From assembly GCA_021209875.1 (NCBI GenBank), contig JAGYVD010000001.1, positions 3,100,001 to 3,164,000 on the forward strand: DNA of 64,000 nucleotides, written 5' to 3'. Source of the stretch: Rosellinia necatrix (lineage: Eukaryota > Ascomycota > Sordariomycetes > Xylariales > Xylariaceae). Positions 47,979-61,300 of this stretch are shown here, in pieces (positions within the stretch are counted from its first letter, which is position 1; each line of letters opens with the position of its first letter). Both the position numbers and the translations under genes were made by a program. The notes beneath the pieces are model-generated. The model was not told where the DNA came from and ran no database searches. It was given only the letters and a program-made list of their open reading frames with translations.

Positions 47979-49319
47979 GTGAAAACCACTGGCTATCTCT
48001 AGAAACAATAGAGAGACGCGGTAGATCTGAGAAGCATTCAAACTAATATCACGCTGAGGGCGAACCTGGCCGCTGCTCTCAATGCTGGCAGAACCTGCAT
48101 TGGCGGGAGTCAACGCTTTACCTGCACATCATTTTTGTGAGAGTATTGAACATCTATTCTCTGTTTCTCGATCTTTCATCAACCCCTTGAACATGAATTT
48201 ATAATCATGAGAGAGGCGTTTGTGCAAATTTGTTTGTTTTATTAGCATTGCATTACACATGGACCGGCGTTTAAATTTGGTAGAAGGTAAACTACCAGGC
48301 TAGAGACGAACTGGATGAGCTCTTGTTCCTTTTTTTTTCCTCGTTAATTTTTAATGCTACCCATCACGATCGGTTAGATAGGATGGGTGAACGCTACATC
48401 TCGCGTCGGGACATTGGACCAGGTTTCCAGGCATTCTATTTCATGATTTGCTCTTGATCCTTGGGCGCTCGCCACTCGAGCGCTGTCCTCATTGGCATAT
48501 GCGCTATTGCGCCCTTTGAGAGGGCGATGCGTCATCTCCGAATGTAGCAGGCGCGCGTGAACAGGGCCGCAGACAGCCGTTTCCGCTAGACGATCGGGAA
48601 TTGCGGACCTTTGGGGGTAGTGTATACACAGCTAGGATAGTAATAGGTGGTGTGACGAGTCCGAAATGAATTGGAAGGATGAAATAGAAGCGTGTTCAAG
48701 CATGTTGGTTGATGCACGTGGTATATCATATCATGTCGGCCAATTCACAATCACCGCAGAACAACCAATATCCAGCTTAACATTCTATCTATCCTAAATT
48801 CTGGTGTGCGCGCGGGATCTACGGGCTTCTGATGCGATTTTCTAACGTCTTGCGTTTCGTGGTCCGTAACGCAGTACAGGACGGGAGAGCAGACGTATAA
48901 ACAGCCAGCTCAAGTTTGCTTGCCGGTCTACCCCGCAGATCAATCAACACATCTATTCTCAGCCGAAATGTCAAGTCGCCCCAACTCCGAGTCCCATAGG
49001 CGTGTACGCATGTATGTAGATATGTATCCTCCTCTTTTCCAAGGCCGCTTGTGCTGCGTACCTTCGCCTGCTTCACGATGCACTTCCCATCTAGTTCCAA
49101 GAGTCTATGCAAAAAAAAAAAACACCTCCAGCACCTGAAAGTTGTCAAGTGACAGGGATAGTGAGATTATGCAAAATGGATTATAAATGGCAGTATATCT
49201 ACGTTGAAATGGCTTGCAGCGGGTGGAAGGGCAAAAAACGAAACGGAAAAGAATTTAAAGCGGCAGCAAGAAAGAGTATGGGAGGGGTGGAGTAGAGAAG
49301 AACTTCCAGTTGCTGAAGT
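47979..49319. other. intergenic region, no gene seen
   Basis: 1.3 kb between convergent BST1 and MCH1-like genes, longer than typical 3' flanks. Short open frames only. T- and A-runs near 48330 and 49112 are the only clear low-complexity elements. Confidence 0.6.
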
Positions 49320-51126
49320 TTAGTCTCCGTGTCCCCTACCCGCGCCCCGCCGCATCCTCGCCTGGTTCCAGATGACCCAGAGTGTGACACCAAGGCCGAG
49401 CCCACCAGCCGAGAGCGTCGCGACGTAAGCAGAACGATAACACTCGATGCCCTCCTCGCAGCGTCTTTTCCCATCGGCCTCGATGACGGAATGGGCGTCG
49501 AGGACGCGGCCGTAAAACAAGTTGAAGATATTGCTCGATATGACGGGGGCGAGCGTTATAAAGCCCCAATTTTGACTCAGGCCGCGAATGCCGAAGGACT
49601 CGGCCATGATGGACGGGAACACGCCGAAGAGGAAGCCGTAGCCTAGGCCGCTTAAACCGGAAACGAAACCGAGAAGGTGCGGGTTGACGATGTTCAGGGC
49701 GCAGATTTGGGCCAGCGAGAATACCACAGCAGCGATCACGAGACACCATATTCGGCTCATGTGCAGGACCTTTACGAGGAAGTCGGATCCTACACCGCTT
49801 AGCAGACGGCCTGCGAAACTACCCAGGGACAGGATAGACACATGAAGTTGCTGATGCAAGGCAAGCGCCTTGTCGTTGATCGAGTCGTCATAGTGTTTCC
49901 AGAGAGCAGCCGCGTCGTTACCGATATTACTAAATTTCGATAGAAGTTAGGGAAGTGACCCCACATAACAACCGAGTGAGGAGTGATTTGAATATAAGGC
50001 TTGGCTTACTTGATAGTCATAAGCCCAATGCCCGACAAGATGCCCATGATGACGAACATTTGCCAAAATTCGAGGCTCATCAGAAGGTCCCAGCCACGAA
50101 GATCTACACGACGAGAACGATCTATATCAACACTGCTCTGCACTAATACTTCACCGGATAAGGAAGATGTGGCCGTAGGCTGCGACAATAGGGATTGATT
50201 CTCATCCACTTCATCGGTGGAGGTTCCGGCGGGGAGCGTGGCGTGATTGCCCACAGCCGACTCGTTGGAGCCAAGGTCGGGGCTCTCGTCGTCGGCCGGT
50301 TGCTCGAGATCTGAAATATGACGATGGTGGGCGGCTATGAGGGTGGTTGCGGTAGCATTTTCAGGTAACGTACCAGGCTCAAGAGAGTTTCGCGATAATT
50401 TAGAGTGCGAGGACGTGGACCGGCGAAACTCCTGCGACTCGGCCCCTCCAGAATCCGCCGGCACAGCGCGGTAGGTCGAAGCGTGTGGAAGCACGCGCAA
50501 GAAGAAAAATCCAGTGAATACCATCCCAAACGTCCCTATGGAGAGGACGAGAAGGAACTTGCCGGGGTTCCCCGGGAAGAAGATGGAACTCACGAGGGAA
50601 AAGAAGAAGGCACTTAGGCCAAAGGCGGCGAGAGGGAACGCGGTAGCCGTACCGCGATGATGGGGCCAGTTCAGAGCCGAGGTTTTGACGGCGGCGGCGA
50701 AGGCCATGCAACCGCCTAGGCCGGTAAGGAAGGAGACGAAGCTCAGCCAGGCAACGGAGCCATTGCCGGCATCGTAAGCACGTTCGAGCGGCAGATAACC
50801 CAAGCCAAGCAGGAACGCTCCGACAAGAACGGCCGGCCGGGGACCACGGCTGTCGACAAACATGCCGATCGGGACGCCCAGCAAATACATGCCCAGGTTT
50901 CCCGCCAGCCCAATCAATTGGCTTTCCGTGGCGGACAGATGCAGCCTATCGGCTAGCTGGGGCCCCCATGCCGAGTAGACATACTATCGGGTCATGGTCA
51001 GCGGAAACATGAGAAATCTGGCTGGTTCTAAGCCGGGCTTACGTTAGTACCGCAGGCCAGGGCTATGATAGTAGCGGCGACACTCGACACGACGCGGGCA
51101 TTGTGCATCTGATCGTCGAGGGTCAT
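49320..51126 (-). CDS. MFS transporter, MCH1-like
   Basis: Three exons, 51126-51043, 50983-50010 and 49929-49320, give 555 aa. Introns are 59 nt (GTAAGC...GATAG) and 80 nt (GTAAGC...TTTAG), and phases agree. About twelve membrane segments are expected. The first half contains AATIIALACGTNYVYSAWGP and GVPIGMFVDSRGPRPAVLVG, the loop 2-3 signature, then GGCMAFAAAVKTSALNWP. A long hydrophilic central loop of about 150 residues follows. The second half has MTINNIGNDAAALW, SFAGRLLSGVGSDFLVK and GYGFLFGVFPSIMAESFGIR. This pattern matches fungal MCH1-type proteins, a vacuolar-membrane family named for monocarboxylate-transporter similarity but without proven monocarboxylate transport. It runs toward BST1 and away from the TMS1 gene. 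Confidence 0.9.
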
Positions 51127-52454
51127 ATTGGGCGGTGGTTCTTTAGCGGGAGACACGGTTGCGGTCGGTAGGTGATAGACATGTGTCTTGGCAACGCCAG
51201 AGAAGCGAGTCTTACTAGGGAGTGGCAGTGGGCAAGAGAATGACAACGAGTGTGTGTTTGTGTGTTAGGCAGGGAGGAGTCTCGAGTGAGCGTGTCCAGC
51301 TGGCTATGTTATTATAAGGAGCCGGAGTCGGATGAGGCAGATGCAATAAAGTCGATAGCCAGCTAATAAGTCAATAATAGCCTTGCCGCTGGCCGGACAT
51401 GGGGGTGGGCAAAGAGCGGCCAAGAGGCAGAGAAAGGGGGTCATATGACGGAGCCAGGCAGCTCGCTGGGGTCTTGTTATAGGGAATGCAGTATGTCTAT
51501 TACCCCGTGAGGCATCGTCTCGCTCGCTAGGTGAGAATGGCAAACTAAATAACTAGTCGAAGAAGGAAGACAGCAGATGATGGCGGAGGGTGACGGGGAA
51601 TGGATAGGTGAGTGATGGGCCACCAGCAAAGGAAGTGGTGGTGTAGAAGAGTGAGTAAGTAAGTACTTACCTAGTGAGTAGGCACTAGGTAGGTAAGTAG
51701 GTAGGTCACTAAGTGCTTCAGTGCAGTGCAGTGCAGTGCAGTGCGGTGCAGTAGGGACCCGGCAAGGTACCTAGGTAACTACCTAGTAGGTAGTTTACAG
51801 TATGTACTTACTTAGGTAGGTACCTAAGGAAGATAAACTTCAGCACCCGCAGCAGATTACGCGGTGTCTCAGGGCCCTTATGCCGCATGATGCCTACTCA
51901 TTAGTTTAGGATGCTTATCTTCAGCCCATCATAATGCCAATTTCCCATTTGGGGGTGTCAGGTCGGCGTCTCGGCATTGGTAGGTGCCTCCGATGCGGAG
52001 CTAAATACCCCTGTCATCTAGCTGACCAACTCGCGACTACTATTAGTTAGCAGAACTTAGCGCGAATAAATCAAACACGGGACCGCACAGCCACACGTAC
52101 CTGTCAAGCCCTTCGTGCAGACAGAGTGTGACCGAAGTGTGGCTGGATGAACTCGTATGCTCAACCCGAGGAGCGGTACCGAGGTACATAATGATGACGT
52201 AATTGTATGTGTGAAGTCCCACACTCACTTACATGCCTAGGTAGTTACCTGCAACAATGCCACTAGGTACCTACCTAGGTTAGTTAGTTAGGTATTGTCG
52301 TCCCGTCGCCCCGTCCCCCAGCAGCCCTCCGCTCCGCCTCGCCCATCCATCCATCCCATCCCATCACATCACACTACCTATATCGCATAGCATCGCATCT
52401 GTCATAATCAACCGTCTTTAGTCTCTGGGAGACAAACAGACAGACACACGCATC
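51127..52454. repeat. divergent promoter region with TAGGTA island and GTGCA repeat
   Basis: The 1.3-kb spacer between the divergent MCH1-like and TMS1 genes holds a dense CTAGGTA/TACCTAGG palindrome island (51654-51831). A (GTGCA)n tandem is embedded at 51721-51752. A second small island lies at 52240-52295. A C/T-rich CCATCC/CCCATC tract at about 52330-52375 lies just upstream of the TMS1 start and is typical of fungal promoters. No coding sequence. Confidence 0.65.
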
Positions 52455-54168
52455 ATGGGCGCTCTCCTATCTATTCCGATGCTGGCGCTGCCCAGCGTGG
52501 GCACAGTACGTATCGAACCTAGTCGTCGGGCCACCGCCCAGGCCGGCGCATCGTCTGCTCTTGATCTCCATGTCCTGACATTCCGCCATCTATCCAGGTC
52601 GTGTCCGTCGCTGCGAGTTGCTGTGGTGCCGCAACCTGTTCCATGGTGTGCAGTGCTTGCGGCAAGTGTGGCAACAGGTAGGTGATTCATTTACACTCCC
52701 CGGATGGTCACTGTCGCTGGTCACTGTCGCTGGTGTTTGTCGCTGGTGTTTGTCTCTGGTGTTTGTCTCCGATGATGTTGTTGCCTGCCTACTTTGCCTA
52801 CCTGTCGGCCGTTTCGTCGCATCCGAATTCATCAGTCGTTCCCTCACTAATGTTCGTCATCATCGCAGTGTCGCGACTCGTATTGCCTATGCCCTCCTCT
52901 TGCTAGTGAACTCGGTATTATCATGGATTATGCTCACGCCTTGGGCTATCGAGAAGCTGCAACACCTTACCCTCGACTACGTCAAAATCAACTGCCCGAC
53001 CGGGCAGTGTTACGGCTGGCTGGCTGTTCATCGCATCAACTTCGCTCTCGGCCTGTTCCATCTGATATTCGCCGGCTTGTTATTTGGTGTCGCATCCTCC
53101 AAAAACCCGCGCGCCGCTCTGCAGAATGGTTACTGGGGGCCCAAAGTCATCGCCTGGATCGCCTTCGTTGTGTTGTCCTTCCTCATTCCTGACCAGTTTT
53201 TTCAGTTCTGGGGTAACTACATCTCCTTCGTTGGCGGCATGCTCTTCCTTATTCTTGGCTTGATCCTGTTGGTCGACCTCGCGCATACGTGGGCAGAGTA
53301 TTGTCTTGCAAAGATTGAAAACACCGACTCGAGGGTATGGAGAGTCGTCCTGATCGGATCTACTCTGGGAATGTATCTTGGATCTCTGGCTATGACTATC
53401 ATCCAATACATTTTCTTCGCCCAAAAAGATTGCACCATGAACCAGGCAGCCATCACCATCAATCTTCTGTTTTGGTTGGCCATCTCTTTTATCTCCGTAC
53501 ACCCATCGGTACAGGAGTATAACCCCAAGGCCGGCTTAGCTCAGGCAGCCATGGTTGCCGTCTATTGCACTTACCTTACCATGTCCGCCGTCTCCATGGA
53601 ACCCGACGACAAGCATTGTAACCCCTTGATTCGCGCCCAGGGCACACGCACAACATCCATTGTTATTGGCGCAATCGTAACAATGTTGACGGTCGCATAC
53701 ACCACTACACGCGCGGCCACGCAAAGCCTCGGGCTAGGAAACAACAGAGGCTCTATCAGATTGCCCGATGACGACGACGACGAGCATACCCTCGTCACCC
53801 AGCAGCCAGGCCGCCGAGAAATGCGGGTCGAAGTGTTGCGCCGTGCCATTGAGGAAGGCAGCCTGCCGGCCGACGCACTCCTATCCGACGACGACGACGA
53901 AGAGAGCAGCGGCAACACGCCCCACGACGATGAGCGCAGCCGCACGCAATACGACTATTCCGTGTTCCATATCATCTTCTTCCTCGCGACATGCTGGGTC
54001 GCCTCCCTACTGACAAGCGGTGACGTGAGCAGCGACGGTGATTTCGCGACGGTGGGACGCACATACTGGGCCAGTTGGGTCAAAATCATTAGCGCTTGGT
54101 TCTGCTACTGCTTGTATATCTGGACATTAGTAGCGCCGGTCCTGTTACCCGAACGATTTGACGTCTAG
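52455..54168 (+). CDS. TMS1: SERINC/TMS1 family membrane protein
   Basis: Three exons, 52455-52505, 52598-52677 and 52869-54168, give 476 aa. Introns are 92 nt (GTACGT...TCCAG) and 191 nt (GTAGGT...CGCAG), with phases 0 and 2 restored. The short first exons encode MGALLSIPMLALPSVGT and the Cys-rich second segment SCCGAATCSMVCSACGKCGN, both hallmarks of the family. About ten further hydrophobic segments follow, with WAIEKLQHLTLDYVKINCPT, GNYISFVGGMLFLILGLILL and the conserved C-terminal DYSVFHIIFFLATCWVASLL. Two acidic runs (DDDDDE and DDDDEE) lie in the loop before the last two helices. Yeast Tms1 is vacuolar. Animal SERINCs are implicated in serine incorporation into lipids and lipid scrambling; the role in fungi is not settled. 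Confidence 0.95.
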
Positions 54169-55121
54169 TAGGTGTCTCTTGTTGGGCTTAGCTGGAGTTC
54201 TGTGGCATGGGGACGCGGGCGTTGATACCTCTTTTTTTTTTTCGGCGGCATACATTATACGTCGTTGACATCGACCACAGCTACAACGATTGAATCGTAT
54301 TTCTTATTGTTTTAAAAAAAAAAAAAAAAAAACCAGAACATTCTATCCCTAACGACGTTATTGACACTAATCCTTACTCGCAGAACAGCATTAGTTCTTG
54401 GCAAGAATGAACGCACCCGATAGAGATAGCGAAGTAGTTTTCGTAACAGCTAAACAATGGTTTTTGTATTAAATACAATGCCTCGTACGAAAAGTCTTGC
54501 CCTCTCGCAAGAAAGTCCCAGTGCCAAAAATCCCGCCCACGATAGTCTGGGCTATTGGCAAAAAAAGGCCGGCCAATTTCAGAGATTCGTCCAGAATCTT
54601 CGAAAATGACAGTTTTAAACCTAATCCATTAGTAAAGAATATTTCTGTAAGAGATCCGGTCACCGGGTGTGGCTCAACATTTGATTGGAGGTGACCAAGG
54701 GCAAAAAGCATTTATTGATATAGTATAAAGGGCGCGGCCCTTGGTTACGAAGAGCTATGCAACCAAAAACATACATAAATACATACTTAGGTACTTCATA
54801 TATGTCACCTGGTATCGCTAAAGGTTCGAGACCGTCCAATTACAAACATCCTCGGGACGCATACGCGGCGGCGTCTTCGGCCGAGTGTGCCGTATGCCGC
54901 CTTCGCTCCGATATTTCCCGCTTGCTAGGTATTTCGCGCGTTGTAGCCCTTAACTACCTAGCTCCTCCTCCCTCCCCCCGAAGAAAATACCCGATAGGAA
55001 TCAACTTGGAGTTCCAGCACGGCGCTGATAGGGGAAAGGGGGGAGAGTGGGAGAGTGGGGGATTGAGGATTGGTGCACTTACCTTTCAAGTCATTCGTAT
55101 TCACTCAATACTGCAACTAAA

Positions 55122-55402
55122 ATGAGTGTCTGTGGGGGTCTGGCGTGGAAAGAAGCCAGACGTTTTATCAAGCAGGACCCCTACTTAATGTTACTGTCGT
55201 CCACACTAATTGCTGACGTAAGTATTGGTCATTTATATATTTCGTAACGACATCGAGGGAAATCAACATCACACAATGAGCGATCAACACGCGTCAGATA
55301 CGCGCCAGAGAAGGGTCTGTCGAAATGAGAGATTACTATAAAGACAATGGAGGTTTGAGGTTGCGAAGTCATTCCATAGCATATGCAGCGAGTCTTGGCT
55401 AA
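55122..55402 (+). CDS. possible small two-exon protein (66 aa)
   Basis: A well-placed ATG (CTAAAATGA context) opens a 32-codon exon, MSVCGGLAWKEARRFIKQDP onward, ending at a consensus GTAAGT donor (55218). An acceptor GCGTCAG ends at 55297, and the downstream frame, in phase 0, stays open for 34 more codons to TAA at 55400-55402. I recognise no domain, and short frames like this arise by chance. The evidence is only the good start, the donor and the phase match. Confidence 0.2.
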
Positions 55403-57548
55403 GGGGTAACATGAAGGGCTTCGACGGCCCGCGAGCCCAAAGTAAAGAAAAGTAGCAAACCAAGTGGTGATGATGGACCGGATGACAGACGTGGCAAGGC
55501 GAACAACACGACGCTCGAACCATCTCTAGCACCTTTCATCGCGTGTTGTCGTTGCCTGTCATACCCCACGGTTTATAGGTCTACATAGTAAGTAAGCTGA
55601 GGACGGATGACGAGTTTGTTAGTAAACCAGCTATCAGAACTTGGTTGCAGATCCAAATGATAACGCAAATTATAGCAAAGATGAATATTACACTAAACAC
55701 GTTGGCCAATAAAGGGGTTTCGTAAGTCCAAGACCAAGCTCAAACCAAGAAAAAAAACGAAATTTTGGATCTTGGGAGGCTGTCAAAAAAAAAAAAAATG
55801 TCAAGGGGAGCTAATCTGTATTTTCGTAGATTGCCAAGCTCTAATTATCTTCTCCATTCTCCTATAACTACGCTGCACGGCTAAGGACTTGCCGAGAGGC
55901 ATCGGTCCTGAGGGTAATTTTTTAGATGTATGTTTCAACGACCACAGTCAGGTTGGCGCTAAGTGCGAGAAAATAAAAAGCTCCAGGTCTGAAAGTGTCG
56001 GGGGGGGGGACGTTAGCATCTTCAAGGTTCACTATGCTAGGGAAAGTGAGTATGGTAGAATCCCCATCAATGTTTACTTGGCGAGCTTAGCGAATAAGTG
56101 GTGTATATCAACTCAAGACGTTAGGAAAACGATGGTTGTATAGATCATATCCACGCTCTGATGAAGATGATGAATAAGAGAGTATATAGCCAAGCACGAA
56201 TGATATTTGAAAGTGAACGCTCGTTTCTTGGTAATATTATATATGAAACGCCTCGATACACTACACGGCGATTAGTAAATCCCCTCCACTTCTAATTTCG
56301 GTCTTTACTCTTTTAATCAACGACTCATACCTTGGTATAGTTTCCAGATTCATTTCATGCCTCCAAACGCTTTCTCACTACTCATCATCCTTCATATTCA
56401 TTCGTATCTTACATTTACTCAGATCTCGAATCTCGGGCAAAGCAACGCATCTAAACCCCCTATATTCCAACCGACGAATCATCGTCTCCAGACCTCCGCA
56501 AAGACCTCCACAAAAGAAACCATACGGGACCGGCCGTCGGCGGTTTCCCTGATTTGGTGACATCATATCATGAGCGGCTGAAATCTCGGCGAACTCGTTC
56601 CTGTCGAGGTTCGGGGTAACCGCATAGGGGGAGTGGAGGGGTTCATAGAGGCGCGGGCCGCTCTGCGGTGGAACGAACAATGCCCGGGTCGCGGAAGGGG
56701 GGGGGAGGAAGGGAGGGAGGGAAAAGGGTGGGGGAGAGGGGGAGGGAACACACGGCGTACCGTTCCACGCAACGGTGTCGGGAAAGGGCGCCGTACGTAC
56801 GCCCCCACGTGAAGAGTCGGAGGTGTGCTCGCCCTTTTGTGCCCGCTACCTCGAGGGCGACGAGGGCGCGCCCGCCCACACATGCCGTCGATCTCCGAGT
56901 CCTATCTGTCGGTATGACTCACCACCCCTTACCGTAGAGGCGGGCATTCCCTCCGCAGACCTCGGGTTGGGGAAGACGACAGGGGAGGGAGGGACGGAGA
57001 TGATCAGCAGTGTACGTTTGGGATACACCCGCGGCACGCGCAGGTCGCTCTAGTTGGTTTTGGAGCGGCTGTTATTGTCACGTCGGTTCCGGCGATCGAT
57101 TGTTGGGCGAGGCGCTGATAAGAAAAGTAAAGTCGAGGGGTGTGAGCAATTGAGAGAACAAAGGGAAGATGAACTTGGAACGGTGGTTAGCTAATGACGA
57201 GGCAATGGTAAGGGTGCTTTTCGCGGATTGGCTCATTTGCGACTATACAATGCCTAAGTATCTGCAACCCCTTTTCTCTAGGATCGATAACCATCCGGTT
57301 ACGATGGCAAGATCTCGGTAGTCCATATTCCGTCTAGCCGCTCTGACAAGCACATGAGTTCATAGATGCCATCTACTAAATTACAGACCGGGCTCGAGGA
57401 GAGAATACACTTGTTGATCAGGCAACTCGTAAGGATCGATCGCAGAGTAGATAGGAGCATTATTCTGGTCAGGTCAGTAGGCGGCGATCAAAGGCAGGAG
57501 ATTTGACGACGGCGGCGCCCCAGTCCGCATCCTATAGGCCTTGTCAAC

Positions 57549-57609
57549 CTCCTAAATCTAAGTGACCACGAAGTGACCACCAAGGGACCACCAAGGGCAG
57601 ATTTAGGAG
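57549..57609. repeat. perfect 11-bp inverted repeat around GTGACCAC repeats
   Basis: CTCCTAAATCT at 57549-57559 is matched exactly by its reverse complement at 57599-57609. The 39-bp interior is made of short direct repeats (AAGTGACCAC twice, CCAAGGGA/CCAAGGGC). The symmetry suggests a hairpin, a small excised element or a protein-binding site; nothing in the flanks decides between them. Confidence 0.6.
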
Positions 57610-58345
57610 AGACTTGTCCGTGTATGTACGACTCTCCAGATCCCATGCCGGCGCTCGAAAGCGCAACGCCAGCCTTACATGGACGATATGAACGGAAAAC
57701 TCGCCCGTCTTGGCTATGGTATGGAACCATGGCGGAGACGCCCAGACGCCTATTTGTCCAGAGTCGCGGGACTTCATTTGCTATGCTTTACCGATGGAAA
57801 AGAACCCCGGCCTTGTCAGCCGCGATGCAGGTGGCCGAAAACGATTTTGCTTTCTCTGCCGCACTCTCCGCTCCCCTCCCCCTTTTGCGGTAGTGGCACC
57901 GTATTACCCTTTCACTGGCTTACTTCCGGCATGTATACGCAATACGTAATACGCATCTTCGTGCCGGGTCAGATCAAACGGCGGAGAAGGGTTACGCGTT
58001 GCGCGAGCGGCTCGGTTGTGGTCGGGAAGGGCAACCATCACTTTTCTTGCGCCTCCGCCTTTTTGGCATCAAGGAAGTGATTTGGTGCGATTGGAGAGTT
58101 ACGCTTCGTACATAACGACGTTGCCTTTCTTCGTCGCAGGGTTTTACACACATCTGAGATTATTGTCGGGCAGGGGAAGAAAGGAAAAAAAAAAGAAGAA
58201 ATAGAAGCAGAAAAAAGAAGGCCACATTACTCTCCCCTATCGGCCCGACGCTAGAGATATGCCAACGTTGGATGCGTTTTCAGCTTCTCGTCATTGCGTA
58301 ACACACGGCATAGATGCTATGAGCTCAACATGTCAGATCGGGTGT

Positions 58346-58392
58346 AAAAAAAAAAAACATTAAAAAACATTAAAAAAACATTAAAAAAAAAG
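58346..58392. repeat. A-rich ACATTAAAAA minisatellite
   Basis: Three units of ACATTAAAAAA with variable A-run length, preceded by an A12 run. Simple-sequence slippage product; no coding role. Confidence 0.8.
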
Positions 58393-61300
58393 AATTTAAC
58401 AAGAATAAAAAAATGAAAAATGAAGTGAAAAAGGAAAAAGGACATGGATTTGAAACTTTCTATAGTAGATCCTCGCTGAAGCCCAGTAGTGAATAGTGTC
58501 AAATTATTGCAATAATTACGCCCGATTAATATAGGTGGAACATGGAGACTCGCTTTTCTCTCTCTTCCTTGGCTATAATTTGGATAGATCGATCCTCTTA
58601 AGCAGCCTATAGAATCGGTCCTCTACAGCGTTAATCTACATATGGGCCATTTCATATCATAGTCTATTGTAATGCAAGACAAGGGTCTGGCAGATGGCGT
58701 GGCGAAGATACAAGATATCATATCCCTATAATTATCACGGAATAAATATGGTCATCACCAAATTTGCCGCGTCTATCTATATATATAATAACCTTAATCA
58801 GCCACTTAATTTCGTTTTTTTCCATAGAACGGGTGCTCCCGCTGCTCCCCCTGCGCCCACGGACTTTGTAAACAGTCGACTTTAGTTTTACGTCTTCGCG
58901 TCTGACATTTGTACAGGACGTTAGATATTATGTCTCTGGGAAGTGTTTTATAATATGGACAGTTGTAATTATGGGCCATATTCGTACATTGATTCGCACT
59001 TCGTAAGAACGCCTATTAGCCAAGCATGTCTATGGGGAGGATGATGGTTTGGGGCAGCTTTGCCGGCGTAATTGGATTTCGCTTAACAACCAATTCTTGC
59101 TTCAATGCTAACATAGCAACTATCGAAAATCTAAAATGCGCACATGATCAACGTAGAGGGGTAAATTTGCCAATATATTCGTAAAACGTTGTCAGCTGCA
59201 CATATTTGAAGGCCTATAACATGCGGCAAAAGCCTTGATCAGGAGTATGTTACGCAAGGGTCCCCAACTCCGCCCAGACGCCACAGACAAATTATTGCTT
59301 AATAAGGCGGATGGTTTGTTACGCTCGGGGTGGCCAAGTTTGGCATTGCCAACGCCCATCAGTATGATCAAGTGTTCCCTCCTACAACTTCGTACTCGCC
59401 GGGACTTTTCTTGGATCTCGCAGCATGAATAAAAATAAATAGTAGAGACGAGAAAAAATTTCCGAAATATTGCATCAGGGGCTGCTCTTGGGCCCAACAA
59501 AGGCTCAGAGAACTCGTCAGCGAAAAGGCCAAGTACTCGGGAATCCCGGGATCTTTTGCGCAACCACACTTGTCCAATGACATGGTAATGCCTCATATAC
59601 AAATGGTGGGAAGAAACGAGATCTAGATATCCAACCAAATGAGGCCGGCTGGCCGCGTGGGGGGGGCTAGAGAATAAGGGGCCTCGTGGTACAAAGACAT
59701 AGTCTAGGCCGAGGCGTCTTATCCATCCTCTGCAGGGCGGAGAGGTAGTTTCAGAGGAAATAAATGCGCTATGGTCCGAAGGGGCGAGGGCATGATTATT
59801 TGTTCTCTCCGCCGCCTCGCCTAATGCGTACATATTACCACTAGTACGGCGCCTGAGATGGATCGGAGAAACGTCGTGGTACTGAATAATTTCCGCCCTG
59901 GTATGTCATGGCACATGCATGCGACCCGACCACAACATCGTGTATTATTGTCGTGGCACTCACTATTATCAAACCCAGATTAGAGAGAACACGCAGATTG
60001 GACGATCGACTGGGAGCACGATTGTCAGATCAGGACGAACCAGCTTGTTCATCATGACTACCCGGTACTTGGCTCACCTCGCCGTTGCAGAACCTTGCGG
60101 GTTGGGGTATGCCTGGCGGTGTGTAAGTGTTTGTCTTGGATCGCATGTGAGTGTAATGTGTTGATGTGTATGTGATGCGTATTGGCGCCGCGGACAAAGC
60201 CAGGTATCGGGTGTTGATGTGATGCCTGTAAAAGCTGTGTAAGCTTTGGGTTGGGGCGTCCCACCAACATCCCCGGTTAGTAGCAAGGAATGCAAGAATA
60301 TATATGTAGCGTATTTGAGTTCTGACTATAACTTATATGACTTGTCACTCTCGCGGTCCACCATCCAACATCATACGCAAATTCGATAAGCCGACTCTAG
60401 CCTTCACTCGCGCGCAGATGCCCAGGCTGTCGTCTCTTTCCCGTCGCGGGCATCTCCGAGAGAAAAGGGAAGCATGATCAAGCCATTGGCCATCCTTTCT
60501 CTATCACTGGCGGCCCCCAACAGATGGGAAAATGATGGATCATATCGCAGCAGGATATGGATTCGATAGGACAAATGAAAAGCTCGTCCTTGTTCAGGTG
60601 CATGAAGCTATACGGGAAAGCGACATAAAAGACCATCGGCACGGGCGAGTGGGAGCGACCGCGATCATTGGGTTCACCCAGCTTTGTTTGTTTCCCCCCC
60701 CATGCATCAAAGGCACCTAGCATACGTAGGCTGCCTAAGATTCTCATGGTTCTTAGCCAAGTCAACAACCCGAGCCCTCCTATCGTTGACCGCCACTTCC
60801 CCCATGATCCCAGCAGTCATCTAAAGCTCGCGATAGTCTATGTCGCGCAGTAGTCCATTGGATCCTCCTATGAGAGCAAGCAGACCAAGGGTAGCCTGCG
60901 ATGCAAGCCTTCGCGTGGAACGTGTCTAGCTGGAGTGGCACCGGGTTCTGCAACAGCCACTGGGCAAGGTCTGCCAAACCGGGGCGGGAGAGGGGGGGGG
61001 GGGCGAAGGCTCCTGCAAGAAAGGACGTCGCAAGATGGTTCTTTTGTCCGTCAAGAAAACTAGGCAATCGTCTACGGTTGGCCGCATATCATGTGGTCCG
61101 AGGTAGGCCTGGATACTTCATACAACTCGGCGTGGGCAACCGGGATCGGGGGCTGGGGCAGAGAAATAGGTGATGTTATCAGGCTTGCCTTTGGGCACTG
61201 GCCTTTAAAGCTGAATCCTTTTCGCTTTTCGGGGTTGCTGGTCGACTAACTTTAGCCGATCGAATACGACACTGAGAGCATGCAGCTAAGGCGATCGTGC

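Noticed and set aside
54469..54711. 80-codon minus-strand frame with a hydrophobic stretch
   Set aside because: No start context, homologous motif or conserved feature visible; within a repeat-like stretch.
54805..54840. GGTTCGAGACC T-arm-like word
   Set aside because: The upstream 70 bases contain no tRNA fold; the match is isolated.
59192..59833. 213-codon minus-strand open frame
   Set aside because: No recognisable motif and no splice continuation. Composition is like the surrounding noncoding DNA, so chance is the simpler explanation.
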